Shown one piece after another: positions 11,098 to 23,141 of a DNA stretch of 64,000 nucleotides. The notes below the pieces were generated by a model. It saw only the letters and a list, made by a program, of their open reading frames with translations. It searched no databases and was not told the origin of the DNA. Position numbers and translations under genes: made by a program. This DNA is from Rhodocollybia butyracea. Taxonomy: Eukaryota > Basidiomycota > Agaricomycetes > Agaricales > Omphalotaceae. Location of the stretch: NCBI GenBank assembly GCA_015501585.1, contig JADNRY010000091.1, forward strand, positions 62,001-126,000, in the 5' to 3' direction. The stretch's first letter is position 1; every line of letters begins with the position of its first letter.

Positions 11098-11869
11098 GAC
11101 CTTTGCCTTCTTTGGCTGAATGGGATGTACATATTTTGGATATCAATGTTTTGACGCCATGGGGATATTGAATATACTCGGAGTTAACTTGATACGTTTG
11201 AGACTCTACTAAACATTTATTCCAAGTTCAAGTTCAAACAATGTGAGATGGCTATAGAGCTGCTCTGAGCTCAATTCTACTTGCCCTATCACACATGACT
11301 TTAAGGTATGTAGTATCCTTCTGTTGGAGATACGGATGTCAGCTGAGCAATCGGTATTGCTCGCCAATGGTTTATCCAGTGGTGCGGATGTTAGTTCTCC
11401 CCTGGAGTGCACGCCGGTGCGGAGCTTCTTAGTTTTACTTTGCGTTTTATCTTTTATTTTACCGTATATTTCTCCGTGTTTAGGTTAGTAATTCAACTTA
11501 CTGGTAGCCTATTTAAATTAGCTTTCAATATGATTTTCCCCTGCGCGTTTGCTAGGGCTTACTTGCTATAGACCGGAGCGAACGTTAAGCTTATTCAACG
11601 CCTTCTTAACTTTACTTCAACACCTTCTCCCTCCCCTGTACGTACTCGGTCCACATGTACCCACATCTAACGAAACTGCAATTCTCGTTAGCTTCACTGG
11701 GCTCTATATGGGTATGTATTTTATGTAAGTAATTAAGAATAAGAATAAATTCATCAAACCCATAGTAGCTATAACGCATACTTAATGCATAAACCATCTA
11801 GATAAACCGTAAATATGACCCCATTATAACCCTCCGCCTACACTGCCCACAACCCCTACCCTACAAAGA
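11098..11869. other. No gene seen
   Basis: No frame with recognisable content between the small secreted protein gene and the first IDO relic. Confidence 0.4.
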
Positions 11870-13010
11870 AGAACCAACAACAGCGTCCTTCGTCCCATCT
11901 CGAACGGCTTTCAAGAACGGAGCAAGCTCGGTCCCGCCGCTGCCTTTTAGCGGGGCGTCAGGTTCAGTTTCGCGAGGCTTAACTTCCGATGTCGTACCAG
12001 CTGCCATCCGAAACTCATGATCCTCCTGCGCACACCTCGCACGAGCAGCAGAGCAATGATGTAGCGCGCTACGATAACGATATGAGCGTCACGGAACTTT
12101 TTGAGCGCTAGAATAGCGGCATTGTAGGATGAGATAAGAGCGAGTGCGTCGTCGGTGGCGATGGCAGAAGAAGGGGATAGGGAGGATAGGGAGGAGGAGG
12201 AGTGGGAGGGGATGGAGGGGATGATGCTATGAGTGGATGAGCAGGGTATTCCGTTAGAGGATAGACCGGCGGACGCGAGGGCGTCGAAGACGAGTGCACG
12301 GAGGGAACATTTGGTGTTTTGGTTTTGGAGGTGAGTTAGGAAGTTACGGTGGTGTCGGGGCATGTATAGCTGCATGCGCGAAAGGAAGGAGGATGGCTGG
12401 GATGAGGCATCGTCAGGAAGCACGTTTTCAGAAGCGCCAGCAGCAGTCTCGGATGACCGTCCAGTCAAAGTCCTCGCATGCGAAAACTGCTCCACGCCAA
12501 GGAACACATCCAACGCATGAATAATCGAGCTTTGGCCCGCCGAAGGACCAGAAAGTTCTGTCGGCTCCTCTAACCCCTCATCCATCTCGATACCCTCAAA
12601 GATCCATCTCCTCTCGCCCTCTTTGAGATTGTTCACATCGATACCTCGGAACCAAGGTCGAATCTGCTCGTAAAACACCTGAGGATCACAGCCGACACTC
12701 ATGTTGTTGAGCTCAGTCTCCATTTCGCCAATGATACCTCGGCCATTAGCTGAACCCGAGGTTCGCAAGTTGGTTGAGGAATTTAGTGATACGCCTAACG
12801 GCGATAGCATCACCGACGAACAGCTCATCAAGGGTGGATTACATCAGCGCAAGGGCACGGACACCGATGAGCTCGATACGCGCGGAGGTGAGATAAAAAT
12901 GAGATTCGGACGACGTGGATATAAATGTCGTCAAGACGTGTAAGTTTTGTGGATCTATCGTTCCAAACGGCGAAGAAGAAATTGCGCTAAGAAAGCCCCT
13001 GCTGTAGATA
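11870..13010 (-). pseudogene. Indoleamine 2,3-dioxygenase relic, copy a (5' truncated)
   Basis: Reading 12,831 to 11,947 on the minus strand gives the C-terminal half of a fungal IDO, the haem enzyme opening the indole ring of tryptophan to N-formylkynurenine. Visible are FYEQIRPWFRG, ELSGPSAGQSS (distal haem pocket), HALDVFLGVEQ, SRMQLYMPRHHRNFL and KKFRDAHIVIV with the His expected to ligate haem. The final block KGSGGTEL...FLKAVRDGT is present near 11,880-11,955 but in another frame because one base is missing just after RYIIA (about 12,050). Upstream, the LTSARIELIGV segment is also out of frame, and homology to the full copy at 44-46 kb fades near 13,010. The product cannot be functional. 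Confidence 0.85.
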
Positions 13011-14399
13011 AGAAAACTCGAGAAATACAAATGCTGCGAGGCCAGAAATAGTAAAAGCGGGATGGCATCAAGCCATACCTGACAGTTTTACAAGTCCAAA
13101 GTGCTTCCGCGAATGCTACATTGAAATGCAGCGAAAACAGCGCAACAAGACTCACCACGCTTCCTGACCCCATCTGTAACCGAGTCACAAACGCAGCCCA
13201 CGACTCCCAGCAATTTCTGACACTTCTCTCCTCTTAATGACCTCATGGATCCGATAATTACGATTTGAAGCCAAAAAATATTGAGAAACAGAGGGCTAGT
13301 CCGGTACAATCCTGACTATCATGTGTGATGAGAAAGAGGCTCGGCACTGGTTCAAAGAAACGTTTAGGCTGCTGAATAATGAGAATAGCAGACGGCGATA
13401 AGATCCAGACTCGGGCACGAGGACAACCGTGAGGTTCAAAATTTAAATTTTTCGAAGGAGAGCTGGGCGGCATGGTGGTTCGTCTCAGGAAAAGCCGGTC
13501 CGGGAGCTGTCAATTTCGCACATCGGCAATAGCGGCAACTGACACGGCGTACTTTCATCCTGCGCTCACTCCACATAGCAACAATCTCCTGGGTACCTGA
13601 CCAGATGAAGATGAGGACAGAATCGAGAGAGCGGGTCATGAAGCGAACAAAGCTGCAGCAGGGAGATTGAGCAACGGAACATTATCGATTCATCATCACT
13701 TCCCTCGCAGCTGCACTGCAATTGTCCGTATATTTTGTAGAGAACTAGAGAGGCAACACGACGAGCGATGGAAGAAGTCAGATTCCTACACGAGTTTCAC
13801 AGAGATCAATCTAGCCTTGACAACCAAAACCAGTCAGAACTATTGAAAGATATCACGATATCTCCTCGCAAGCTCCTCACCTTACACAGCTCCAGACTGA
13901 ACACATTCCACGTGCATACTCTCACCGTAACCCAGAGACGGTCTCTTCCAGTGCTCAGCACATTGAGCTGCTAGGTATCGCCTGCACAGTAAGGTAAGCG
14001 CGAAACAGTGGAACCTTGCTTCCCTCCTCATCACACGCAAATTTCTGAAGTACCTCTTTCGATAAGTGGATGACACTAAACAGTTCTATCGAATACTAGG
14101 GGACCTTCTGTAGATGCCCAAAGACGATGACCACGAAGGCTTGTAATCCTTTTGCTCAGATCTTTTCTCTCTTTTTATTCCAGCTTCTTTTTGGTTTCCC
14201 ACTCTCCTCTGTCTTTCACTGTAACTGTACAGCTTGCATTGCTCATCGAGTTCTTTTAAAAAATTCCAATTTATTCTCCTTTGCACCAGAGCGTCTGGTA
14301 GTGAGCAATCCAGCCAGTACGCGAGACTCCCTGTCTGTTAAGCATTATTTCTGCCACCATCATTGAGCTCCTGAGGGAGCAGAGTGAGGTAAAATTGGG
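13011..14399. other. No gene seen
   Basis: Spacer between two pieces of the same IDO relic; contains no supported gene. It may be inserted DNA or strongly decayed IDO sequence. Confidence 0.35.
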
Positions 14400-14730
14400 A
14401 CTTATGGTGGGTCAAGACTCGTGGATTTTGTCGATCTATGGTTCCGAAATGCGAGGGTGCGGATTCGCTGGAAGCTGTACAGGGCGTAACACACACGAGA
14501 TATCGCTTCTCACTAATAATGTATCACATTGCTCCTGAAATATCAGATGTTGTCAGAGTGAGTCGATAATGAGGGAAGTTGTAGTTTTTGAGGGCTGAGG
14601 TGGGCATTGGAGAAGTGCATTATCCATGCGAGGACACCATGCTAACACCATGAGCCAGCCGGAGTATAACCTCAGATTTGAGCGAGGGGGTTATGGGTAT
14701 AGGGAGCTATTAGTGATGCACAAGTATATG
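14400..14730 (-). pseudogene. Indoleamine 2,3-dioxygenase relic, copy b (N-terminal region)
   Basis: Nucleotide similarity to the 5' third of the IDO copy at 44-46 kb: the GTCAAGACTCGTGGA...GATCTATGGTTCC block matches 45,400-45,430, and GGGCTGAGGTGGGCA...GCATTATCCATGCGAGGACAC matches 45,580-45,640, followed by the GGGGTTATGGGTA...GGGAGCT block. No frame survives. It is probably the displaced upstream part of copy a. Confidence 0.6.
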
Positions 14731-16500
14731 TCCATCAATGCCTTAAAAAGAACGAAAAAGCCACCCAGATGGAGATGTGATAAAAAAGCATGTTGTTCAA
14801 TGCTGCTTGTCATTGCGCGACGCGTTATCCACCTCCTTCCCTACTACATCCCTATCTCCTACAAAACCTCGTTGTCAGTACCCACCTGGTAAGGGGTAGT
14901 TTCCAACATCCTCCTATTCGAGACTGAGACACTTGGTCTCTGGAATGAGGAAGTTTGCGTAAATGCCCCCAAAGAGCTACATATCCGAGGAGGTTGCCTT
15001 TGCCAGTGGCAAAGCATGAACGGGGTACGGAGATAGATAGCCAACTGGTGGTCAACGCGGTGGAGAGTGCGTTCAGACACGGGAGTATCTCACCAATGAC
15101 GGAATATATGGAGTGACAATATGAACGAAAGAGAGAAGGGACGTACTGGTAGGCAGACGGTATATCCTCAATTGTATCGGGAACGAGAAAGTATGCGTGG
15201 ATGGATAGCGGCTAGCAACGGCGGAGAGAGCCTACATTCATCAAACATTCTACCTTCGTCGGTGATAACCATTAACCGGGCAATAATGGAGATTATATCG
15301 TCCCATAGTCAAATGATGCTTGACGGACGGTAGAGAGTGCGACACTACGGGATTGGATGGGTATTGGAAAGATTTCACCGTCCACGGAATAACGGAATGA
15401 GATTGAGAATGGCAAGCTGTTGTATCCAACCGGATCCCCAAAGGCACCGATAATCATTGTGCAGATAAACTATTGAACATTCCAAAGCATTCGTTGATGA
15501 GAAGAAGCACACCCGAAACACGTCAGAAACATTTGGTTGTACAGGAAAAAGCGGAGTAAACGTCAATGATACTGAAATCATCGACTGGAGGGACAAATTC
15601 TTGGTAGCTGGACTCGGGAGTAAACGAAAAGTCGGAAATGAAATTGACACGTACTACCAAGAATGATTGTACAAGGATTCTAGTTGACGTTGAAGCGAAG
15701 GTGCGGAGTCCACCTGTAAAGCTTTGAACAGGTATCAAGAGCCTTAGTATCCGGTGTCGGGAATGTTAATGAGCTAATTTTAGTACCCGTAGTTTATCAA
15801 AATCTTGAGTATTCTTCCTCAATGGATGCTCCTCAACGAATTCTGAAATACTTACTGGGACTCTAAGCCTCTCGCGCATGTCTATCCTCTACCTGGCCTT
15901 TTTTGTGATATAGTATTGGAATAATTTGAAAAGAAGGAGAACTCAGAAGGCCGGTAGGAGGGATGGAGTTATGAGTGCAGTAGAAGCCAGTGGCTGCACG
16001 TTTTCGGTGGCAGAGGGTGAGTGAGACTGAACCTGAATGGAGGAGGTTGAAGCGGTGATACAGCTGTGAGACCGTGGAACGTGGAATCATGGCGCGGTAG
16101 GGTGGAGACTAGTGCAGGGGAGTCAGGCATCTTGCCATTATTAAATTATTAGTGAAATCTTGAGAGTCGGTGAGGGGACAACGTTCTTGAATAACGGTGG
16201 AGAGGATGATAGGCGCCCATAACTATGAGCGCCTATACCATCGCTCGATCGAATTTGATTCTTTTTCATGAACTGGTTGTTTACAAACAACTGTACGGCT
16301 ACAACAGGCCGTACACCATCTCAGGTTACTTCAAGTGTGCCGCTTCAGTCTTTCAAATATCATCGATGTCGAGGAACGTGAACTTGGGTGAGTGATTTTT
16401 TTTCTTTGGCTTTCCGTTTTTGTTTCATTTTCTTCGTATAGATTCAGTGGTATCTTTTTCTGAGACGACTCTTAAGTTGGTATAAACGGTGCCAAGCTCG
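14731..16500. other. No gene seen
   Basis: Only short frames without splice support or domain content on either strand. Confidence 0.35.
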
Positions 16501-17230
16501 AAGATCTTCTGGAAACGGAGGACTTGGGTTCACTGAACTACGAGTCAGCGGACCATACAATTCGCTCATTGTCTCATCCTTTCGCCAGCGACTTGACTGG
16601 CTGGTATGGTCGTGGTATATCAACGGTATCAGGTGCGTGGCCTACCAATCCATTGAATGCTCTGCGTCAACTCAACTGCCCTCAGCGGCTCACATGCACA
16701 CAACTCACTCGTCTCTATCCTTTCGGCGGTACATTAGAGCGTATTCGCAGCGGGTTTCATCTCGTCAGTATCTCGTTGATCATGTGCTTGAAGCACTAGC
16801 TCACAAATAATGAAAATGATCACGATGGCTAGGTATTCCCAAAAAAGGAAGATCTGAAGACAACTGAGTTCATCAGATATTTCCAAAAAAGGAAGGTCCA
16901 GGACCACCGCACTCTTTCAGACAGCTAGATATTTCCAAAAAAGGAAAATCCAGCGCACCACGCTCCATCGGACAGTGAAGCAAATGGCCAGGTATGTCCA
17001 GAAAAGGAAAATTGTAGCTCCCCATCGGATGTTAGTCCTCTGGAGTCACGCGTTTCATCTCGTCGCTATCTCGGCGATCATGTACAAAAAAATACCCTGT
17101 GCAAATACGCTCTATTCCTCGATGCTCTCTTCGCAAGTGACTTGGCCGAATGATATATGGTAGTGGTCCGACTAACGGTCTCAGCTTTGTTACCCTGGCA
17201 TCCCTTCCATTTACACCTCTCCATTTACAT
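16501..17230 (+). other. Coding-like, locally duplicated segment
   Basis: A frame at 16,524-16,799 is open but unrecognised. Parts of 16,560-16,800 recur diverged at 17,040-17,200: TTTCATCTCGTCNNTATCTCG with GATCATGT in both, and a CTTCGC-AGTGACTTGGC block with TATGGTNGTGG. The pair looks like an old tandem duplication of an exon-bearing segment, with a row of CArG boxes between the copies. Confidence 0.35.
16839..17007. promoter_or_regulatory. Cluster of four CArG-type boxes
   Basis: CCAAAAAAGG occurs exactly at 16,839-16,848, 16,883-16,892 and 16,935-16,944, with a variant CCAGAAAAGG at 16,998-17,007. Each sits in a longer conserved context (TATTTCC...GGAA). CC(A/T)6GG is the binding consensus of MADS-box SRF/Mcm1-type factors. 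The regular spacing (44, 52 and 63 bp) indicates a degenerate tandem repeat; a regulatory role is inference. Confidence 0.45.
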
Positions 17231-17579
17231 CTCGAAAAGTCCGGGCCTTTGATTTGCGCATACCCGTGCTGTATCATCATTGGTCTCCTGCTCGATTCCT
17301 GTGTCGGCTTTGCCACTGAAACACATCGAAGCTCGCTCATATCATTCTCCCAACTCTTTTTTTTCCTTCTCCTGGGACCCGAAGTCACCGCAAAAGGCTG
17401 GATGAGAGGTCACCGGCCCCGGTCAGCCCAAAAACACAGAACTCTTCGAGGGCAAGATGGTGCAGATACTGGCCAGCCATGATGCATAAGATCAAGATCT
17501 TGAGATCTTGAGAGTCGACTTTTCCTCCAGTCTAGTCGGACGCGTCTATCGCCGAGGTTTCAAATTTCAACATCCCCTC

Positions 17580-18134
17580 TACCCGTTTTAACCTAGCATT
17601 CTTATCCATGGCGTCTTTGCGGATGAATCAATGATTGTTGGGGCCGTCGATGATAGAGTCGCGTTTATTCAACAGTACATTCCATCTATTACCTTTTCTT
17701 TGTTCATATTTACTCAGTTGGTAAACTTAGAAACCCACGCCGTCGATAACACCCCCTTCACCTACAGTATCCGAGCTGTCAACGGCAAAGTTACCCTACG
17801 TTCCCTCCTCCGCCTCCACCCAGATTTCTGGCGCATGAGCCGTCACTGGCGAAAGCTTCCCAGTCTCCATCCGATCCCGGGACGTCGAACTGACTGTGGA
17901 TTATCTGATCATCCCGTTCGTGGTTGCCACCGACAAAAGTAATCCCCACTCGAATATCTCCTGGCTTCTTGTGTGGGTGATTTAACTACGCCTACTTCAT
18001 CATTCCCGAGGCGATGGGCCTCAGTCTCGAAAGGTCGACCTGATGATGTTGGAGACTACGCTGAGACGAGTGCTGGGTGGGTACCGTGCGCGGGAGGTTG
18101 CCATGGTGGGGATAGAGGTCATGGATGATTGATA
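17580..18134 (+). pseudogene. Decayed protein-coding segment of unknown family
   Basis: GC-richer, coding-like DNA. A frame at 17,631-17,942 includes a segment AVNGKVTLRSLLRLHPDFW that looks like genuine protein, and a separate frame at about 18,046-18,131 ends MVGIEVMDD. The two are not in one frame and I could not join them with convincing introns. I do not recognise the family. Confidence 0.3.
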
Positions 18135-19265
18135 ATGAGAAGAGAACAGGTTTCGCTTTTTTCATCTCGTTTGTTTTTGTTTGTCCTGTTTCGTTTTACT
18201 TGTAGCGTTCGTGAACGAGTATCTGTACACCGCTGTACTCGCGCTCATGACATTTAATGACAGTGTTGATGACAAGGTTTTGATTTAGGAGATTTGGTGG
18301 ATGGCCTCCGTTTATTGTAAGTTAATTCCCCTACGCTCCAATGTCTTTTCTAAATTACTGCCAGGCGACAGTGTCGCTAGCACCAATTCTCCAACGCCGT
18401 CAGAAAGAGGCGCCGCACATCATCGCTCTTCATAAATTCCCGTAGTACGTATGTCTTGCACAAGTTGTGTTGATCTCCAAGTCCGATCTCCAGGTCTGAA
18501 TACTAAGCATACGGCCTGGATGAACCTAGATAAGCCTTGGCTCCAAGTACACGGAAGATAGTCCACGGGGGCAGGAACTACTTGTTCTTGTAATTTTATC
18601 GCGTGTTTTCGAGTGGTTCATAATAGATAATTCTGTTGTACAGCAACCAGGCACCAAAAGAATGTGACCCGCTGAGCGTGCTGTAGTACATCAACAAGAT
18701 CTTGTCGCTTCCAATTCATCATCGATCTTAGAAGAGTATGTTCCTGGGTCAGCCAATCAGCCCAGGTTCAAATTGCCCTTCAGTCCTCCAAACTGGAGAC
18801 TTGAAAGGGAGCGAGTATTCGAAAGCAAGCTTTTAAGTCGCCGTCAGATAATTTGAAAGTGGACAGTAAGAACTTGAACGACCTTCGCTGGTCATCGGAG
18901 GGCAAATAAATTGAATCGTCCCGAGTCCCAACTTGATATTAAGATATCGATGATCATCTGAGCCAACTCAATATAGAATTTCGAGTTGCGTCCTTGTTCG
19001 GCGGTACACGAGCTATACATATACCAAACACGTGTAGTAGGGCTTATATGAACTGTCTGTTGCTCGAAGTTTTATTTGTTCCCTCCTTACTACGTACCAG
19101 CACGTTGTTTGAAGATCACACATAGGTATCAACGTTTCCTTGCAGTCTTAGTGAGTGCTCATCATTAATAGAAAGCCGAAAAATATGACTGAAGTATATG
19201 CGCCTGCCAGGCAAGTTGGCTTTTTCTTTTTTGCATGAGCGGAAATTCAGCTGACACTCTATAGC
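18135..19265. other. Intergenic upstream of the NACHT-ankyrin gene
   Basis: No supported gene. TATA-like motifs lie at about 19,014-19,024 (TATACATATA) and 19,048-19,056, within reach of the ATG at 19,266, but none is compelling. Confidence 0.35.
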
Positions 19266-22200
19266 ATGTTTGCAAATGCTTCCAACTTTGAGTTTAATGC
19301 GAGTAACTCGCAATTTCAAACAGCAGAAGTGATTAACAATTATCACTCCTGGAGTGAGTACATCCTGATTGTTCTTACCTGTTCTTCAATTAACTACTGA
19401 AATGAAGATACCAACGATGTGTTTGCTATTCAAACTTGGTTGAAGGCCCCAAATCCCTCTACCAATTTTGTGGCGGCTTCTGATAAGAAAACAAAGGGCA
19501 CTGGAGATTGGGTACTGTCTCATTCAGAGTATGTTAAGTGGCATCAGGGTAAACATGGGATCCTATGGATACAAGGCAAAGGTAAAACATTTTTGTACAA
19601 GAAGGATTGAATCTAACCAAGATCATCAAGCGGGGTCAGGGAAGACTATCCTCTCGTAAGCATGGATCAGTCATTATTCACTTAATATCTAACACATCAT
19701 ATCCGAAGTGCGACAATTATCAAAAGTTTGCAAGCTGAGCTTTCACTTGGATGCTACTACTACTACTTTGACAACCGTGACAACTCAAAGACAAAGACCA
19801 CTGCCCGTGGGCTTCTTCAATCACTTTTGTTACAGATGGCCACAAGGTCTGAGGGTGTCCATCCTGCTCTCCATGGAATTTATATAAAGTGCAATCAAGG
19901 TGTCATGGAGCCCACCACAGAGGATTTGTGCTCAGCACTAGCAGTAGTGGTCAAGGATTTAAGTCCTGTGTGCCTGGTACTGGATGCCATGGATGAATGC
20001 AGCGAGGCAATTGATGTCTTCAAACTTCTTGCCCAGCTTAAGAACAGCCTTTATATAGCAGTGACCAGTCGATATTTTGCTGAGGCTAGTTATGCTGTGA
20101 CAGGGATTATTCATCTTGATAAAGCAGAAGTGGTTTTTGAACAGGATGTTCTCAAATACCTCCAGGATAAACTTGGGCACCGTAAATTGAAGCAAGAGTT
20201 ATTTACTGAAATAGTAAATTATTTGACTCAAGAGTCACAGGGCCAGTAAGTATTGCAAATGATTGGATTAACTACAAGTGATTAACATTTGATTGACAAA
20301 GGTTTCGCTGGGTAGACTGCCAAGTAACTGTATTGCAGCGATGTAAGACACCCAAGGCCATGCGAGAGGCGCTAAAGAAGCTGCCCAAGACCCTAGAAGA
20401 GACATACACTGTGGCAATTAAAAGAATCTCAGAAAGTGAACATGTAGATGATGCAGGCCAACTTCTCAGATGGTTGACTTATGCATTTGAGCCACTGTCA
20501 ATTGCGCAGGTTACAGAAATTCTTGCTGTAGACTTGGATGAGCAGATATTTGATCCAGAGGCGCGGTCATTGGAGCTTGAAACTGGAGTATATGATATCC
20601 TGGACTCCACACTGATTGTTGTGAATGTAAACAACATTGTTGAGCTTGCACACAATTCTGTGAAAGAGTTCTTAGTGGCAAGTGAGGGTCAAGAACATCT
20701 AGTTGGGCTAATTGAAATCAATGAACAACTGGCCCATTCCAGTATAAGTCAAACATGTCTTATCTATTTGCTTCAGTTCAATTTAGACCAAATATATGAA
20801 TTTGAAGAGGACTATCCATTATCCATTTATGCAGCAAAGCATTGGCCATCTCATATGAGGAGGGTAGAAAAGGATGTGCCAGAACACAAGCCAGCTCATG
20901 ACCTGGCAATAACATTAGTAACACACAGAAGTAAACTACCATGTATAAATTGGATTAGAATTCATGGACCAGAAAGAGATTGGCAGGCAGAATGTGATCC
21001 CACATTGGAAGGAGATAAAATTCAACCTCCACTGTATTACATAGCCTATGAGGGATTGACTTGGATTGTTGAGTATTTGGTATCAGAAGAAACAGTGGAT
21101 GTCAATGCACAAGGGGGAAAGTATGGAAATGCCCTACAGGCAGCTGCTGCTCAAGGCAACAAGGATATTGTCCAGGTTTTGTTAGAGCATACAGCAGATG
21201 CCAATGCCCAAGGGGGAGAGTATAAAAATGCACTCTATGCAGCTGCTGCTCGAGGCAACAAGGATATTGTGCAGCTCTTGTTAGAGCACAAAGCAGATGC
21301 CAATGCCCAAGGTGGACGCTATGGAAATGCACTCCAGGCAGCTGCTGCTCAAGGCAACAAGGATATTATGCAGCTTTTGTTAGAGCACAAAGCAGATGCC
21401 AATGCCCAAGGTGGGCACTATGGAAATGCACTCTATGCAGCTGCTGCTGAAGGCAACAAGGATATTGTGCAGCTTTTGTTAGAGCAAAAAGCAGATGCCA
21501 ATGCCCAAGGGGGAAAGTATGGAAATGCACTCCAGGCAGCTGCTGTTGAAGGCAGCAAGGATATTGTCCAGCTTTTACTAGAGCACAAAGTAGATGTTAA
21601 TGCCCAAGGTGGAGTGTATGCAAATGCACTCCAGGCGGCTGTATCTAAAGGGAACAAGAATATTGTCCAGCTTTTGTTAGAGAGCAAAGCAGATGCCAAT
21701 GCCCAAGGTGGACACTATGGAAATGCACTCCAGGTAGCTGCTGCTCGAGGTGACCAGGATATTGTTCAGGTTCTGTTTACAGCATAACGCAGATGTTAAT
21801 GCCCAAGGTGGAGTGTATGCAAATGCACTGCAAGCAGCTGCAGCTGAAGGCAACAAGGATACTGTCCAGCTTCTGTTAGAGCACAAAGCAGATGCCAATG
21901 CCCAAGGTGGATACTATGGAAATACACTCCAGGCAGCTGCTGCTGAAAGCAACAAGGATATTGTGCAGCTTTTGTTAGAGCACAAAGCAGATGCCAATGC
22001 CCAAGGTGGAGAGTATGGCAATGCACTCCAGGCAGCTGCTGCTGGAGGCAACAAGGATATTGTTCAGCTTTTGTTGGAGCACAAAGCAGATGCCAATGCC
22101 CAAGGTGGAGTGTATGCAAATGCACTCTATGCAGCTGCTGCTCAAGGCAAAAAGGATATTGTGCACCTTTTGTTAGAGCATAAAGTAGATGCCAATGCCC

Positions 22201-23141
22201 AAGGTGGACACTATGGCAATGCACTCCAGGCAGCTGCTGCTCAAGGCAACAAGGATGTTGTGCAGCTTTTGTTGGAGCACAAAGCAGATGCCAATGCACA
22301 AGGTGGAGTGTATGTAAATGCACTCTACGCAGCTGCTGCTCAAGGCAACAAGGATGTTGTGCAGGTTTTGTTAGAGCACAAAGCAGATGTCAATGCCCAA
22401 GGTGGAGAGTATGGAAATGCCCTCCAGGCAGCTGCTGCTGAAGGCAACAATGATATTGTGCAGCTTTTGTTGGAGCACAAAGCAGATGCCAATGCCCAAG
22501 GTGGATGGTATGGAAATACACTCCAGGCAGCTGCTGTTCAAGGCAACAAAGATATTGTGCAACTTCTGCTGGAGCACAAAGCATATGCCAATGCCCAAGG
22601 TGGACGCTATGGAAATGCACTCCAGGCAGCTGCTGGTCAAGGCAAAAAGGATATTGTTCAGCTTTTGTTAGAGCACAAAGCAGATGCCAATGCTCAAGGT
22701 GGTCACTATGGAAATGCACTCCAGGGAGCTGCTGTTCAAGGCAACAATGATATTGTGCAGCTTTTGTTAGAGCACAAAGCAGATGCCAATGCCCAAGGTG
22801 GACACTATGGAAATGCACTCTATGCAGCTGCTGCTCAAGGCAACAAGGATACTGTGCAGCTTTTGTTAGAGCACAAAGCAGATGTCAATGCCCAAGGTGG
22901 ACGCTATGGAAATGCACTCCAGGTAGCTGCTGCTCGAGGCGACCAGGATATTGTTCAGGTTCTGTTAGAGCACAAAGTAGATGTTAATGCCCAAGGTGGA
23001 GAGTATGGAAATGCACTCCAGGCAGCAGCTGCCGAAGGCAACAAGGATATTGTTTGGCTATTGCTAGAGCACAAAGCCCATGTCAATGCCCCAGATGGAG
23101 TGTATGAAAATGCACTTCAGGCAGCTACTGCTCAATTTTAA
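19266..23141 (+). CDS. NACHT-ankyrin receptor (fungal NLR/STAND protein), frameshifted
   Basis: Exons 19266-19353, 19408-19581, 19631-19655, 19709-20245 and 20302-23141 join with GT-AG introns of 49-56 nt. A short N-terminal leader (about 45 residues) contains NSQFQTAEVINNY. It is followed by the NACHT entry segment (WLKAPNPSTN...GTGDW), Walker A GKAGSGKT (split by introns 2 and 3) and Walker B LVLDAMDEC. Next come the usual winged-helix region (KTPKAMREALKKLPKTLEETY) and a helical linker. From about 21,098 there are 21 ankyrin repeats of 33 residues. STAND proteins of this type act as intracellular sensors that oligomerise on ligand binding, in non-self recognition or regulated cell death. 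No classical N-terminal effector domain is encoded. One extra T near 21,775 shifts the frame between repeats 7 and 8; without it the protein would be about 1,220 residues. It could be a sequencing error in near-identical repeats or a true lesion. Confidence 0.88.
21098..23141 (+). repeat. Tandem 99-bp ankyrin-coding array, 21 units
   Basis: Each unit encodes a 33-residue ankyrin repeat of the form DANAQGG-x-Y-x-NAL followed by xAAAxGNKDIVQLLLEHKA. DNA identity between units is very high, so the array probably evolves by unequal exchange or gene conversion. Variation concentrates at the residue before Tyr (K, E, R, H, V, Y, W), the residue after it (G, A, K, V, E), the residues after NAL (QA, YA, QV, QG) and one position before GNKD (Q, E, R, G, S). 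The last unit is incomplete and ends at the stop at 23,139-23,141. Confidence 0.92.

Noticed and set aside
13436..14366. Several 60-80 residue frames
   Set aside because: Overlap each other on both strands in a spacer between IDO pieces; no protein-like features.
16524..17482. Coding gene across the CArG region
   Set aside because: Frames do not join with convincing introns, and the segment is an old duplication; reported only as coding-like.
21102..22818. Long open frames on the minus strand and in a second plus frame across the ankyrin array
   Set aside because: They are shadows of the 99-bp repeat, which is open in several frames; only the plus frame gives ankyrin repeats and continues from the NACHT exons.
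21098..23141. CRISPR-like regular repeats
   Set aside because: The units are contiguous coding repeats without unique spacers, in a eukaryotic gene.
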